Shown: piece by piece, positions 5,896 to 11,918 of the stretch | Position numbering within the stretch: the first letter of the stretch is position 1 | Layout of the letters: each line of letters begins with the position of its first letter | Source: an uncultured Clostridia bacterium | GTDB taxonomy: Bacteria; Bacillota; Clostridia; UMGS1883 | Direction of reading: 5' to 3' | NCBI GenBank assembly: GCA_947624455.1 | Contig: CANQKL010000028.1 | Location: forward strand, 1 to 13,684 | Length of the DNA stretch: 13,684 nt | Notes under the pieces: generated by a model | Seen by the model: only the letters and a program-made list of their open reading frames with translations | What the model was told of the DNA's origin: nothing | Databases searched by the model: none | Translations under genes and position numbers: made by a program

Positions 5896-6034
5896 AACAG
5901 GGGGCTGTAAAAAATGGCGCAGACCGACGTCGGAACAAGCGATGCAACGCTTGTTTCGACGCTGTTCTGCACGATTTTTTTGAACAGCCCCCGTGCCTCC
6001 AGATTAAACAGTGAGTTTTTTACAACCCCCTGTT
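5896..6034. repeat. Palindromic intergenic element with 19-bp terminal inverted repeats (MITE-like)
   Basis: This 139-base non-coding stretch between convergent genes is bounded by 5896-5914 (AACAGGGGGCTGTAAAAAA) and 6016-6034, whose reverse complement matches at 18 of 19 positions. Nested inside, GGGGGCTGT (5900-5908) also pairs perfectly with ACAGCCCCC (5984-5992), AAAAAAT (5909-5915) with ATTTTTT (5974-5980), and a long central stem closes the rest. The left arm can therefore pair with either of two partners. A 62-codon minus-strand open frame crosses the element (5892-6080), but it is explained by the palindrome and lacks gene-like features. It is either a mobile miniature repeat or an elaborate terminator. 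No clear target-site duplication was seen. Confidence 0.6.
5909..5981. terminator. Bidirectional intrinsic terminator inside the palindromic element
   Basis: GCAGA (5919-5923) pairs with TCTGC (5966-5970). CGTCGGAACAAGCG (5928-5941) pairs with CGCTTGTTTCGACG (5948-5961), 14 pairs with one G-U, around an ATGCAA loop. On the plus strand ATTTTTTT follows (5974-5981), terminating the GH43-like gene. On the minus strand ATTTTTT (5915-5909) follows, catching read-through from rpmE. Confidence 0.72.
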
Positions 6035-6078
6035 TACTTATTTGACAAACGACCTTTAACCCATTTTGTTTTTCACGC

Positions 6079-6101
6079 AAAAAGCCGCCATAGGCGGCTT
6101 T
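6079..6101 (-). terminator. Intrinsic terminator of rpmE
   Basis: On the minus strand GCCGCC (6098-6093) pairs with GGCGGC (6089-6084) around a TAT loop, extended by flanking A/T pairs and followed by TTTTTGCG. It starts only a few bases after the rpmE stop codon. Confidence 0.85.
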
Positions 6102-6103
6102 GC

Positions 6104-6310
6104 TTACTTGTTTCCCAGATTAAATTTCTTTCTGAATTTCTCTACACGGCCGCCGGTATCAACAAGCTTCTGCTTTCCGGTATAGAAAGGATGGCACTTG
6201 GCGCAAACCTCGACATTTATGTTCTCCTTAGTGGAGCCGGTCTCAATCACATTGCCACAGGCGCAGCGGATAACGGTCTGCGTGTACTTGGGATGAATTC
6301 CCTCTTTCAT
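6104..6310 (-). CDS. rpmE: 50S ribosomal protein L31 (bL31), zinc-binding type
   Basis: A 68-residue protein of the large ribosomal subunit. It starts MKEGIHPKYTQTVIRCACGN, the canonical bL31 opening, and carries four cysteines in a CxC...CxxC arrangement (C16, C18, C36, C39), which marks the zinc-binding (C+) form, followed by HPFYTGKQKLVDTGGRVEKF. The open frame reaches six codons further upstream, but AGAGGTGAG lies four bases before the ATG at 6310-6308, fixing that start and giving the normal family length. It has its own extended -10 promoter and terminator and so is a single-gene unit. No cysteine-free paralogue is present in the window. Confidence 0.97.
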   Translation of the reverse strand: MKEGIHPKYTQTVIRCACGNVIETGSTKENINVEVCAKCHPFYTGKQKLVDTGGRVEKFRKKFNLGNK

Positions 6311-6349
6311 ATATCTCACCTCTTTCAAATGCTTTGTACAAACAAAGTT

Positions 6350-6378
6350 ATTATAGCATATAAGATTTAAAAATGCAA
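6350..6378 (-). promoter_or_regulatory. Extended -10 sigma-A promoter of rpmE
   Basis: On the minus strand TTGCAT (6378-6373), a 17-base spacer and a perfect TATAAT (6355-6350) preceded by TGC. Transcription should start near 6343, leaving a leader of about 33 bases. A small perfect hairpin, CTTTGT/ACAAAG (6347-6332), lies at that start point. I see no zinc-repressor site that I can recognise with confidence. Confidence 0.88.
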
Positions 6379-6408
6379 GCCTTTTTCTAATTTTTTTCCA
6401 AATATTTT

Positions 6409-7209
6409 TTAGTGATACTCATTTAGGCTCCGAAATTCATAGCCCTTGGCCCTGGCGCAGTCAATAAGCTCGGCCATGGCGGCGGCGTTATCGGAGGATA
6501 CGGCATGGAGCAAAATGACCGCTCCGCCATGGAGCTGGGGCAAAACGCTGTCAAGGGCGTGCTGCTTACCCTGCTGGGCGTCGGTTTTCCAATCCACGTA
6601 AGCCACTGACCAAAACACACTGGTATATCCCATTTTATTGGTAATATCAAGCACTCTTGTGCTGTACTCGCCCCTGGGCGGGCGCAGATATGTCATATGA
6701 GCGGCGTACTTTTCATAAAACATCAGATCCAGATCGTAAAGCTCCTTTTCTATCTCCTCCACGCTCAGGTCCGGAAGCGAGGGATGATTGACGCTGTGGT
6801 TGCCCACGATATGCCCCTCGTTTACCATCCGAGCCACCAGCTCAGTCTCGGTCTTGAGATAGGGTCCGGTGACAAAAAAAGCCGCGGGAACGTTTTTTTC
6901 CTTGAGAACGTCAAGTATCTGACCGGTGTAACCGTTTTCATACCCCTCGTCAAAGGTCAGATAAAGACTGTTGTCCTCCGCCCCCATGTAGTAACAGCCG
7001 TAAGCCGCCATTTCAGCGGTCTGTTCGGCCGTGAACTCGGGTCTTGGATCCATGCGGCGAAAACCCCAGCCCTTGGTGGCGTTATCGAGAGACGCGCCAA
7101 CGGCGGCTTCGTTTTGCAGAGAGCCGCCCGAGGTTGTTTCCGCCGTCGGCGAACAGGCGGAGAACAGAATACATAGAACAGCGAGTAACGCGGCAAATAA
7201 ACGTTTCAT
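6409..7209 (-). CDS. pdaA: Polysaccharide deacetylase, PdaA-like (spore cortex muramic delta-lactam formation)
   Basis: A 266-residue NodB-type (CE4) deacetylase. In B. subtilis PdaA removes the acetyl group from N-acetylmuramic acid so that the delta-lactam of spore cortex peptidoglycan can form. Visible motifs: metal-site TFDEG (85-89) within LYLTFDEGYENGY, metal histidines in HSVNH (138-142), RPPRG (176-180), the PdaA-like FWSVAYVDWK and the terminal LLHAVS (233-238). The second acidic position is Glu rather than the usual Asp; as I recall, PdaA proteins themselves vary there (Asn in B. subtilis). The N-terminus is a signal peptide with a possible lipobox (FSAC, Cys19), so the protein should face outward from the membrane. 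The ribosome binding site is weak (AGGT), and the start lies only 15 bases after the terminator of secDF, leaving no room for an ordinary promoter. Confidence 0.9.
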   Translation of the reverse strand: MKRLFAALLAVLCILFSACSPTAETTSGGSLQNEAAVGASLDNATKGWGFRRMDPRPEFTAEQTAEMAAYGCYYMGAEDNSLYLTFDEGYENGYTGQILDVLKEKNVPAAFFVTGPYLKTETELVARMVNEGHIVGNHSVNHPSLPDLSVEEIEKELYDLDLMFYEKYAAHMTYLRPPRGEYSTRVLDITNKMGYTSVFWSVAYVDWKTDAQQGKQHALDSVLPQLHGGAVILLHAVSSDNAAAMAELIDCARAKGYEFRSLNEYH

Positions 7210-7224
7210 ATCAACACGACCTAT

Positions 7225-7260
7225 ATAAAAAACTGAGAACGGCGGATGCCATTCTCAGTT
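7225..7260 (-). terminator. Intrinsic terminator of the secD-secF operon
   Basis: On the minus strand AACTGAGAA-T-GGC (7260-7248) pairs with GCC-G-TTCTCAGTT (7243-7231) around a four-base loop, followed by TTTTT and ATATAG. It lies 22 bases after the secF stop and ends about 15 bases before the pdaA start. Confidence 0.85.
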
Positions 7261-7282
7261 TATTTTTTAAGCTATGTTTTTA

Positions 7283-8173
7283 TTACTTCTTTTTTGTGGC
7301 GACAGGCTTCTTAGCGCTCAAGCCCTTCCACCAAGCCCAGAAGGGGCCGGCAATGAACAGTGAGGAATAAGTTCCTATCACGATGCCGACTACTATGGGC
7401 AGAGCGAACTCGCGTATGGAGGTAACGCCCATAACATAGAGAGCGCCGATGGTGAACAGCGTGGTCAGAGAGGAATTGATGGCTCTGGTGTAGCTGTGAC
7501 GGATGGCGTCGTCCGCAATCTCATTGGCGGTAGCCTTGTGCATGAGGCGTCCGTTTTCGCGCACGCGGTCAAACACAACGATGGTGGCGTTGATGGAGTA
7601 ACCAACAATGGTCAGCACAGCGGCGATAAAGGGGCTATTGATAGCCACGCCGAACAGCGACATGAAGCCAAGCATGATTATAACATCGTGCGCCAGGGCC
7701 AGCACGGCGCTGGTGCCGCTCTGGAAATCAAAGCGGAAGGTGATATACAGAAGCATGAGAACTACGGCGATCAGCACGGCCTTGAGAGCATCGCCGATAA
7801 GGCGGCCGCTGACGGTACCGTTTACTTTCTCGTTGTTCATCACGTTTTCCTGACCAATGGAGAACTGAGACTTAATGGCCTCAATGATGGCGTCGCTGGT
7901 TTCGTTGGTCATTTCGGGAGTCTTTACGATGACCTGAGTACCGGCTGTAGCCTGAACGGAAACGTCGGTTGTACCGGCCTTTTCAGCCACAAGAGCCTCG
8001 ATCTGATCCTCGATCTCAGAGGTAATGGTCTTGCCAAGATCGAACTGGTACAGATTACCGCCGGTGAAGTCAATACCCATGTTGAAGCCTTTAAAGATCA
8101 TCAGCAGGATGCTGGCGATCACAAGCACGGCAGATATGGTAAAGAATATCTTTCTGTTCTTAGTGGGACTCAT
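7283..8173 (-). CDS. secF: Protein translocase subunit SecF
   Basis: A 296-residue membrane protein that works with SecD and SecYEG to pull exported proteins across the membrane using the proton motive force. It has an N-terminal membrane span, the SecF hallmark MGIDFTGG just after it, a periplasmic-type domain of about 90 residues, then five more spans. These include the VGYSINATIVVFDRVREN segment and the SLTTLFTIGALYVMG region typical of the family. The tail is short and basic (SAKKPVATKKK). Its ATG shares one base with the secD stop codon (TGATG), and AAGGAGGG inside the end of secD provides the ribosome binding site. The pair is transcribed together and ends at the terminator just downstream. 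Confidence 0.97.
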   Translation of the reverse strand: MSPTKNRKIFFTISAVLVIASILLMIFKGFNMGIDFTGGNLYQFDLGKTITSEIEDQIEALVAEKAGTTDVSVQATAGTQVIVKTPEMTNETSDAIIEAIKSQFSIGQENVMNNEKVNGTVSGRLIGDALKAVLIAVVLMLLYITFRFDFQSGTSAVLALAHDVIIMLGFMSLFGVAINSPFIAAVLTIVGYSINATIVVFDRVRENGRLMHKATANEIADDAIRHSYTRAINSSLTTLFTIGALYVMGVTSIREFALPIVVGIVIGTYSSLFIAGPFWAWWKGLSAKKPVATKKK

Positions 8174-9540
8174 CAGGCATCCCTCCTTTTGTTTACTCCG
8201 TAGAGCCAGTTGTTCTTAACGCCAAAGCCCACAATGAGCTTGAGCAGCCACTTCGTAAGGAAGATGGCGGAGAACATACTTACCAAAATACCTATGCCAA
8301 GAGTGATGGCAAAGCTCTTGATAGTGCCGCTGCCGAAGATATAGAGTACTACGCAGGCGATGATGGTAGTCACGTTTGAGTCGATTACGGCGGTGATAGC
8401 CCGCTTGTAACCGCCGTCAACGCTGGCGCCCACGCTCTTGCCCTGACGCAGCTCGTCCTTTATCCTCTCGAAAATTACAACGTTAGCGTCAACAGCCATA
8501 CCAATGGAGAGGATAACGCCAGCTATACCGGGCAGCGTAAGAGTTATGCGGTAGCCGCTGGTGATGCCGTCGCCAATGAAGAAGCCAGCCATTATAAGCA
8601 GCGTAAGGGAGATATAGGCCACAAGGCTGACGTCGGCCACAAGGCCGGGGAGCCGATAAAACAGAAGCATGAACAGCATTACAAGGATAATGCCGACAAG
8701 CGCGGCCCAAAGAGAAGAACTGAGGGCCTGAGAGCCAAGAGTCGGTCCCACGCTGCGCAGCTCCGCGTCCTGAAGGGCAAAGGGCAGCGAACCGCTGTTA
8801 ATAACGTTGGCAAGATTGCTGGCGGAATCGGCGTCAAAGCTGCCGTGGATAATGCAGCTTGTGCTGTCGATGACTTCGTCAACATTGGGAGCGCTGACAA
8901 CGTCCTCGTCCAGTGCAATAACTATTCTGTTTTCGATGGCCTCGCCGTTGTAAGACTTGGCTACGGCGTTGGTGGTGGCCTCCTTGAAAGCCTCCTGTCC
9001 CTTGCTGGTAAGCTCAAGACTTACATAGTACTCGCTGTTGCCGCCGTTGGAAACGGGGCCGAATTCCATGGAAGCTTTGCTGACATACTCGTCGCTGCCC
9101 TCCATGGCCAGAGCGTATCTGGGGTTGCCGTCCTCGCCGGCATCGGTGTACATATAGCGGAACTCCAGCTTGGCCACCTGACCGATGAGGTCAACGGCCT
9201 GCTGAGGATCGTCCATATCCGGTATCTCAACACGGATGCTTGTACTCCCCTGACGGGAAATAGTGGCCTCGTTCTGACCCATGGAGTCAAGACGTGCCCG
9301 GAGCACAGCCTCGGCGCTGTCCATCTGATCGGGAGTCACCTTGGAAAGCTCCACATCCTTGGGTTCAAACACAATTATCGAGCCGCCCACAAGGTCAAGG
9401 CCCTGCTTGATACCCTTGTCTCTGTCGAGAACGCTGGGGACTCTGAAGTTGCCGATACTGATATCGCCCACACACACAACGGCAAAGGCGGCAATCAATA
9501 TCATAATCAGTACAAATGAAATGACGTTTTTCGCTTTCAT
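8173..9540 (-). CDS. secD: Protein translocase subunit SecD
   Basis: A 455-residue partner of SecF in the membrane Sec translocon. An N-terminal span (about residues 5-25) precedes the family motif KQGLDLVGGS. A large extracytoplasmic domain follows, with the P1-base and P1-head pattern (DSAEAVLRARLDSMG, IRVEIPDM, FKEATTNAV). The last five spans contain IGMAVDANVVIFERIKDELRQGKS, where the Asp and Arg residues of the proton path lie. The length is typical of Gram-positive SecD. AAGGAGGG lies eight bases before the ATG, and a consensus promoter lies 45 bases upstream. It is the first gene of the secDF operon, just downstream of the SCIFF locus. Confidence 0.97.
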   Translation of the reverse strand: MKAKNVISFVLIMILIAAFAVVCVGDISIGNFRVPSVLDRDKGIKQGLDLVGGSIIVFEPKDVELSKVTPDQMDSAEAVLRARLDSMGQNEATISRQGSTSIRVEIPDMDDPQQAVDLIGQVAKLEFRYMYTDAGEDGNPRYALAMEGSDEYVSKASMEFGPVSNGGNSEYYVSLELTSKGQEAFKEATTNAVAKSYNGEAIENRIVIALDEDVVSAPNVDEVIDSTSCIIHGSFDADSASNLANVINSGSLPFALQDAELRSVGPTLGSQALSSSLWAALVGIILVMLFMLLFYRLPGLVADVSLVAYISLTLLIMAGFFIGDGITSGYRITLTLPGIAGVILSIGMAVDANVVIFERIKDELRQGKSVGASVDGGYKRAITAVIDSNVTTIIACVVLYIFGSGTIKSFAITLGIGILVSMFSAIFLTKWLLKLIVGFGVKNNWLYGVNKRRDA

Positions 9541-9584
9541 GTACCAATCCCTCCTTAACTAACTTTAGTTTTACAACAATATCC

Positions 9585-9613
9585 ATTATACAAAAAATTT
9601 GTCCATTAGTCAA
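9585..9613 (-). promoter_or_regulatory. Sigma-A promoter of secDF
   Basis: On the minus strand TTGACT (9613-9608), a 17-base spacer and a perfect TATAAT (9590-9585). The leader to the secD ATG is about 38 bases. No terminator hairpin was found between this promoter and the end of the SCIFF transcript, so read-through from scfB into secD is possible. Confidence 0.88.
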
Positions 9614-9655
9614 GAGGAAAATTCAAAAAATTTATAAAAATGGAAGAAATTTTAA

Positions 9656-9838
9656 TCACTCCTCAACTATCTTGAAGCCGAAGGGCAGCTCACCCCGGTT
9701 GATAAGCAACGCCAGGCCATACGCCGTGACTTCGTCAAAGCCGCCGCCGATTATGACCATGTCGCTGTCAATGACCGAATCCACCGCCGTGACGGAGATC
9801 GCCTCGCCGTCCAGCAGTACAGAAAGGGCGGGCTTTAC
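9656..9838 (-). CDS. Unrecognised 60-codon coding-like frame behind scfB, no canonical start
   Basis: Eleven bases after the scfB stop a frame runs for 60 codons to a TGA (9658-9656). Codon use is gene-like (strong G/C at third positions), and the translation looks like a compact folded protein: VKPALSVLLDGEAIS at the start, a VIIGGGFDEVTAYGLALL centre and a GELPFGFKIVEE end. AAAGG sits seven bases before codon 1, the ideal place for a start, but that codon reads GTA (9838-9836). In-frame alternatives are CTG (9817, 9814), GTG (9784) and ATG (9760), none with a good ribosome binding site. It may be a small gene that lost its start codon, one using a rare start, or a sequence error. I do not recognise the family. 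Its position in the SCIFF transcript suggests it is co-expressed with the maturase. Confidence 0.45.
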   Translation of the reverse strand, partial: VKPALSVLLDGEAISVTAVDSVIDSDMVIIGGGFDEVTAYGLALLINRGELPFGFKIVEE

Positions 9839-9848
9839 GGGCCTACCT

Positions 9849-11198
9849 TTATTCGCTCAACGCCGCGGCCATAGCGATGGCGCACTCTGTGCGCTTTTTC
9901 TGCATTTCACAGGCTATCTCGTATGGCTTGTCTATGTCGCCGTTCATGTTAAAAGCGTTTGCCGCGCATCCGCCGCTGCAATAGAAGCGGTTCCAGCAGG
10001 TGGAGCAAGCCTCCTTGGTGTAGATATTGCTGTTCATGAAGCGCTTCCTGATATTCTCGTCTAGCTTGCCCTCGAACACGGTACCCATTTTGAACTCCGG
10101 CTTGCCCACGAACTGATGACAGGGGTACAGGTCGCCGCTGGGGGTGACCGCCAGATACTCGTGACCGCTGCCGCAGCCGGACAGCCGCTTGTAGGCGCAG
10201 GGACCCTGCTCAAGGTCTATCATGAAGTGGAAGAAATTCACGAATTTGCCGCTCTTACGGGTGTTGGTCAGAATCTGCGCCAGGCGGTCGTACTCGGCGA
10301 AGATGGCAGGCAGATCCTCCCGGCGGATGGAGTAGTCCTCGGTCTCGGGGGCCACCACAGGCTCCACGCTTATCTGCTCAAAGCCCAGCTCCATCAGGTG
10401 CTTCACGTCCTCGGCGAAGTCCAAATTGTCCCTTGTGAAGGTTCCCCGGACATAGTAGTTGTTCTGGTTCCGGCTTTCGGCCAATTTCTGGAACTTTGGC
10501 GTTACACGGTCATAGCTGCCGCTGCCGTCCACACGGACACGGACGGCGTCGTGGACTTCCTTACGTCCGTCAAGAGAAAGTACCACGTTGCTCATGTTTT
10601 CATTTATGTAAGCCTGCTTGTCCTCGTCCAGCAGAACTCCGTTGGTGGTAATGGTGAATCGGAAGTTTTTCCCCCGGAGCCTGCCCTGCTCCTTGGCGTA
10701 TTCGGTTATCTCCTTAACCACGTCAAAATTCATCAGAGGCTCGCCGCCAAAGTAGTCTATCTCGATATTTTTCCGATTCCCGCTCTGCTCGATCACGAAA
10801 TCTATGGCCTTCTTCCCCACCTCGGCGCTCATCAGCTCGCGCTTGCCCATGTACTCGCCGCCGTCGGCAAAGCAGTACTTGCATCGGAGGTTGCAGTCGT
10901 GGGCGATGTGGAGACAAAGGGCCTTGACCACCGACTGCTTGTCCCAGCGCTTCGCTATCTCGGCGTAGATGTCTTTTGTGAACAGGAGCTTTTCATCGAT
11001 GAGGCTTTGAAGCTCCTCCTTAGCCTCATCGTATTCCGCGCCTACAAGGCCCAGCTCCGCCGCATTTTCCGGAAGGAAAACGCCGTTCCCGTCATAACAG
11101 TCCAACAGGGCGTAGGCCTTTTCGTCCAAAGAATGGACAGCTCCGCTGGCCACGTCCAGTACTATGTACTGCCCAAGATTTTTAAATTTGTGTATCAT
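9849..11198 (-). CDS. scfB: Radical SAM SCIFF peptide maturase (thioether cross-link forming)
   Basis: This 449-residue enzyme uses S-adenosylmethionine radical chemistry to link precursor cysteines to other residues by thioethers (CteB in Clostridium thermocellum). Residues 1-80 form a RiPP-recognition-like domain (MIHKFKNLGQYIVLDVASGAV). The radical-SAM cluster motif CNLRCKYC has C102, C106 and C109, with FGGEP near 150 and SLDG near 208. The C-terminal SPASM domain has auxiliary-cluster cysteines at 334, 342, 360, 398, 401, 407, 411 and 430 (PSGDLYPCHQF, CSTCWNRFYCSGGC). The start was chosen at 11198: AAAGG lies nine bases before it, and SCIFF maturases start MIH; the ATG three codons earlier directly abuts the AAAGG. 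It lies 50 bases behind the precursor gene, after a hairpin that should lower its expression. Confidence 0.96.
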   Translation of the reverse strand: MIHKFKNLGQYIVLDVASGAVHSLDEKAYALLDCYDGNGVFLPENAAELGLVGAEYDEAKEELQSLIDEKLLFTKDIYAEIAKRWDKQSVVKALCLHIAHDCNLRCKYCFADGGEYMGKRELMSAEVGKKAIDFVIEQSGNRKNIEIDYFGGEPLMNFDVVKEITEYAKEQGRLRGKNFRFTITTNGVLLDEDKQAYINENMSNVVLSLDGRKEVHDAVRVRVDGSGSYDRVTPKFQKLAESRNQNNYYVRGTFTRDNLDFAEDVKHLMELGFEQISVEPVVAPETEDYSIRREDLPAIFAEYDRLAQILTNTRKSGKFVNFFHFMIDLEQGPCAYKRLSGCGSGHEYLAVTPSGDLYPCHQFVGKPEFKMGTVFEGKLDENIRKRFMNSNIYTKEACSTCWNRFYCSGGCAANAFNMNGDIDKPYEIACEMQKKRTECAIAMAAALSE

Positions 11199-11213
11199 TT
11201 GATTCATCCTTTA

Positions 11214-11243
11214 CAATAATAAAGGGGCTGTAAAACAGCCCCT
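11214..11243 (-). terminator. Attenuating terminator between scfA and scfB
   Basis: On the minus strand AGGGGCTGT (11243-11235) pairs perfectly with ACAGCCCCT (11231-11223) around a TTT loop, followed by TTATTATTG. The hairpin is strong but the T tract is interrupted, so partial termination is likely: much precursor, little maturase. It begins six bases after the scfA stop. Confidence 0.8.
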
Positions 11244-11248
11244 CGACC

Positions 11249-11395
11249 TCAGTCTTTCTTCTGCTCGCACTTCTGATTGGCCACAGTGCAGGAAGTTTTG
11301 CAGGCGGACTGGCAGGATGTCTGGCACTCGCCGCAACCGCCCTTATTTACAGACTTAGCCAAATTGGCGCCGGAAATCGTCTTAACGTGTTTCAT
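11249..11395 (-). CDS. scfA: SCIFF ranthipeptide precursor (six cysteines in forty-five residues)
   Basis: A 48-residue ribosomally made peptide precursor. The leader is MKHVKTISGANLAKSVNKGG. The core carries the nearly invariant pattern CGECQTSCQSACKTSCTVANQKC with six cysteines (C21, C24, C28, C32, C36, C43), matching the SCIFF family. The adjacent maturase should install at least one cysteine-to-threonine thioether bond. The biological role is not firmly settled; SCIFF-type ranthipeptides have been linked to quorum-type regulation in some Clostridia. AAGGAGG lies eight bases before the ATG and a consensus promoter lies just upstream, so it should be highly expressed. There is no export gene or dedicated peptidase beside it in this window. 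It is followed by an attenuator hairpin and then scfB. Confidence 0.97.
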   Translation of the reverse strand: MKHVKTISGANLAKSVNKGGCGECQTSCQSACKTSCTVANQKCEQKKD

Positions 11396-11436
11396 TATAT
11401 TTGCCTCCTTATCTCCGTTAATTGTTTATCGCCTTT

Positions 11437-11465
11437 ATTATACCACGGGAGCCGACTTTTGTCAA
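11437..11465 (-). promoter_or_regulatory. Strong extended -10 promoter of scfA
   Basis: On the minus strand a perfect TTGACA (11465-11460), a 17-base spacer and a perfect TATAAT (11442-11437) preceded by TGG. It begins only three bases after the stop of the upstream TIGR04086 gene. By match to consensus it is the strongest promoter in the window. Confidence 0.93.
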
Positions 11466-11468
11466 TAG

Positions 11469-11855
11469 CTATTTTAAATTGATTCCAATAATACCGCCCA
11501 CTATGCCAGCTATGGCTCCGTACACCAGCTTTAGCGCCGCGTCAACGTCCAGCTCCAGTCTGCCAAAGATCAGATAACCCAGAGCGTAGAGTATTATCAT
11601 ATACAGCACCCCGCTGACGCCGCCCACCAGCCAGCCGCCGCTCTTGCCGCTGCGGGCGCAGAGCGCGCCAGCCAGCGCCACGGAAAACACAGATATTATT
11701 TTTGCCCCGCGGCTTATCCATGCCTCGTCAATATCTGTATAACACAGCAGCAGCGCAAAGGCCATTACCAGCACCACGGTCACGGCGTAGGCCGTAACAA
11801 GATTGATCACGCACCGGCCAAAAGCGGGCCGCTGCTTTTCATTGACCATTTTCAC
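11469..11855 (-). CDS. TIGR04086 family small membrane protein
   Basis: A protein of about 128 residues with four predicted membrane spans: INLVTAYAVTVVLVMAFALLL; IISVFSVALAGAL; GGWLVGGVSGVLYMIILYALGYLIF; and a last one, KLVYGAIAGIVGGIIGINL, that ends the protein. This glycine-rich four-helix pattern matches the uncharacterised TIGR04086 family, which in Clostridia typically sits directly upstream of the SCIFF precursor, as here. No function is known. The frame is open to a GTG at 11864, but GGGGTGG lies five bases before a second GTG at 11855 (MKMVNEKQ), which I prefer; an ATG at 11849 is a third possibility. It follows queA after about 60 bases with no clear terminator, so it may be part of the queA transcript. 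Confidence 0.88.
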   Translation of the reverse strand: MKMVNEKQRPAFGRCVINLVTAYAVTVVLVMAFALLLCYTDIDEAWISRGAKIISVFSVALAGALCARSGKSGGWLVGGVSGVLYMIILYALGYLIFGRLELDVDAALKLVYGAIAGIVGGIIGINLK

Positions 11856-11870
11856 AATAACCACCCCAGT

Positions 11871-11876
11871 ATTATA
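11871..11876 (-). promoter_or_regulatory. Possible isolated -10 box before the TIGR04086 gene
   Basis: A perfect TATAAT within CATATATAATACT lies about 15 bases before the preferred start. The -35 position at 17-base spacing reads ATAAAC, a poor match, and the leader would be only about ten bases. This could be a weak promoter or chance AT-rich sequence. Confidence 0.25.
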
Positions 11877-11918
11877 TATGCGTTTACGGGGCGGTTTATG
11901 CCGGAGACGCTGACAAGT

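Noticed and set aside
5892..6080. 62-codon minus-strand frame across the palindromic element
   Set aside because: Its composition is explained by the inverted repeats; it has no ribosome binding site and lies beyond the rpmE terminator. Kept only as evidence for the repeat.
6332..6347. CTTTGT/ACAAAG hairpin at the rpmE transcription start, considered as a zinc-repressor or L31 leader site
   Set aside because: It does not match a Zur box I can recognise, and the leader is too short for the known structured L31 leaders; mentioned only with the promoter.
9614..9655. AT-rich stretch after the small frame, examined as a terminator of the SCIFF transcript
   Set aside because: There are only loose A/T complementarities (AAAATTT with AATTTT) and no GC stem.
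10116..11219. 367-codon plus-strand frame antisense to scfB
   Set aside because: The opposite strand encodes a complete radical SAM enzyme with all motifs; the antisense product has no recognisable features.
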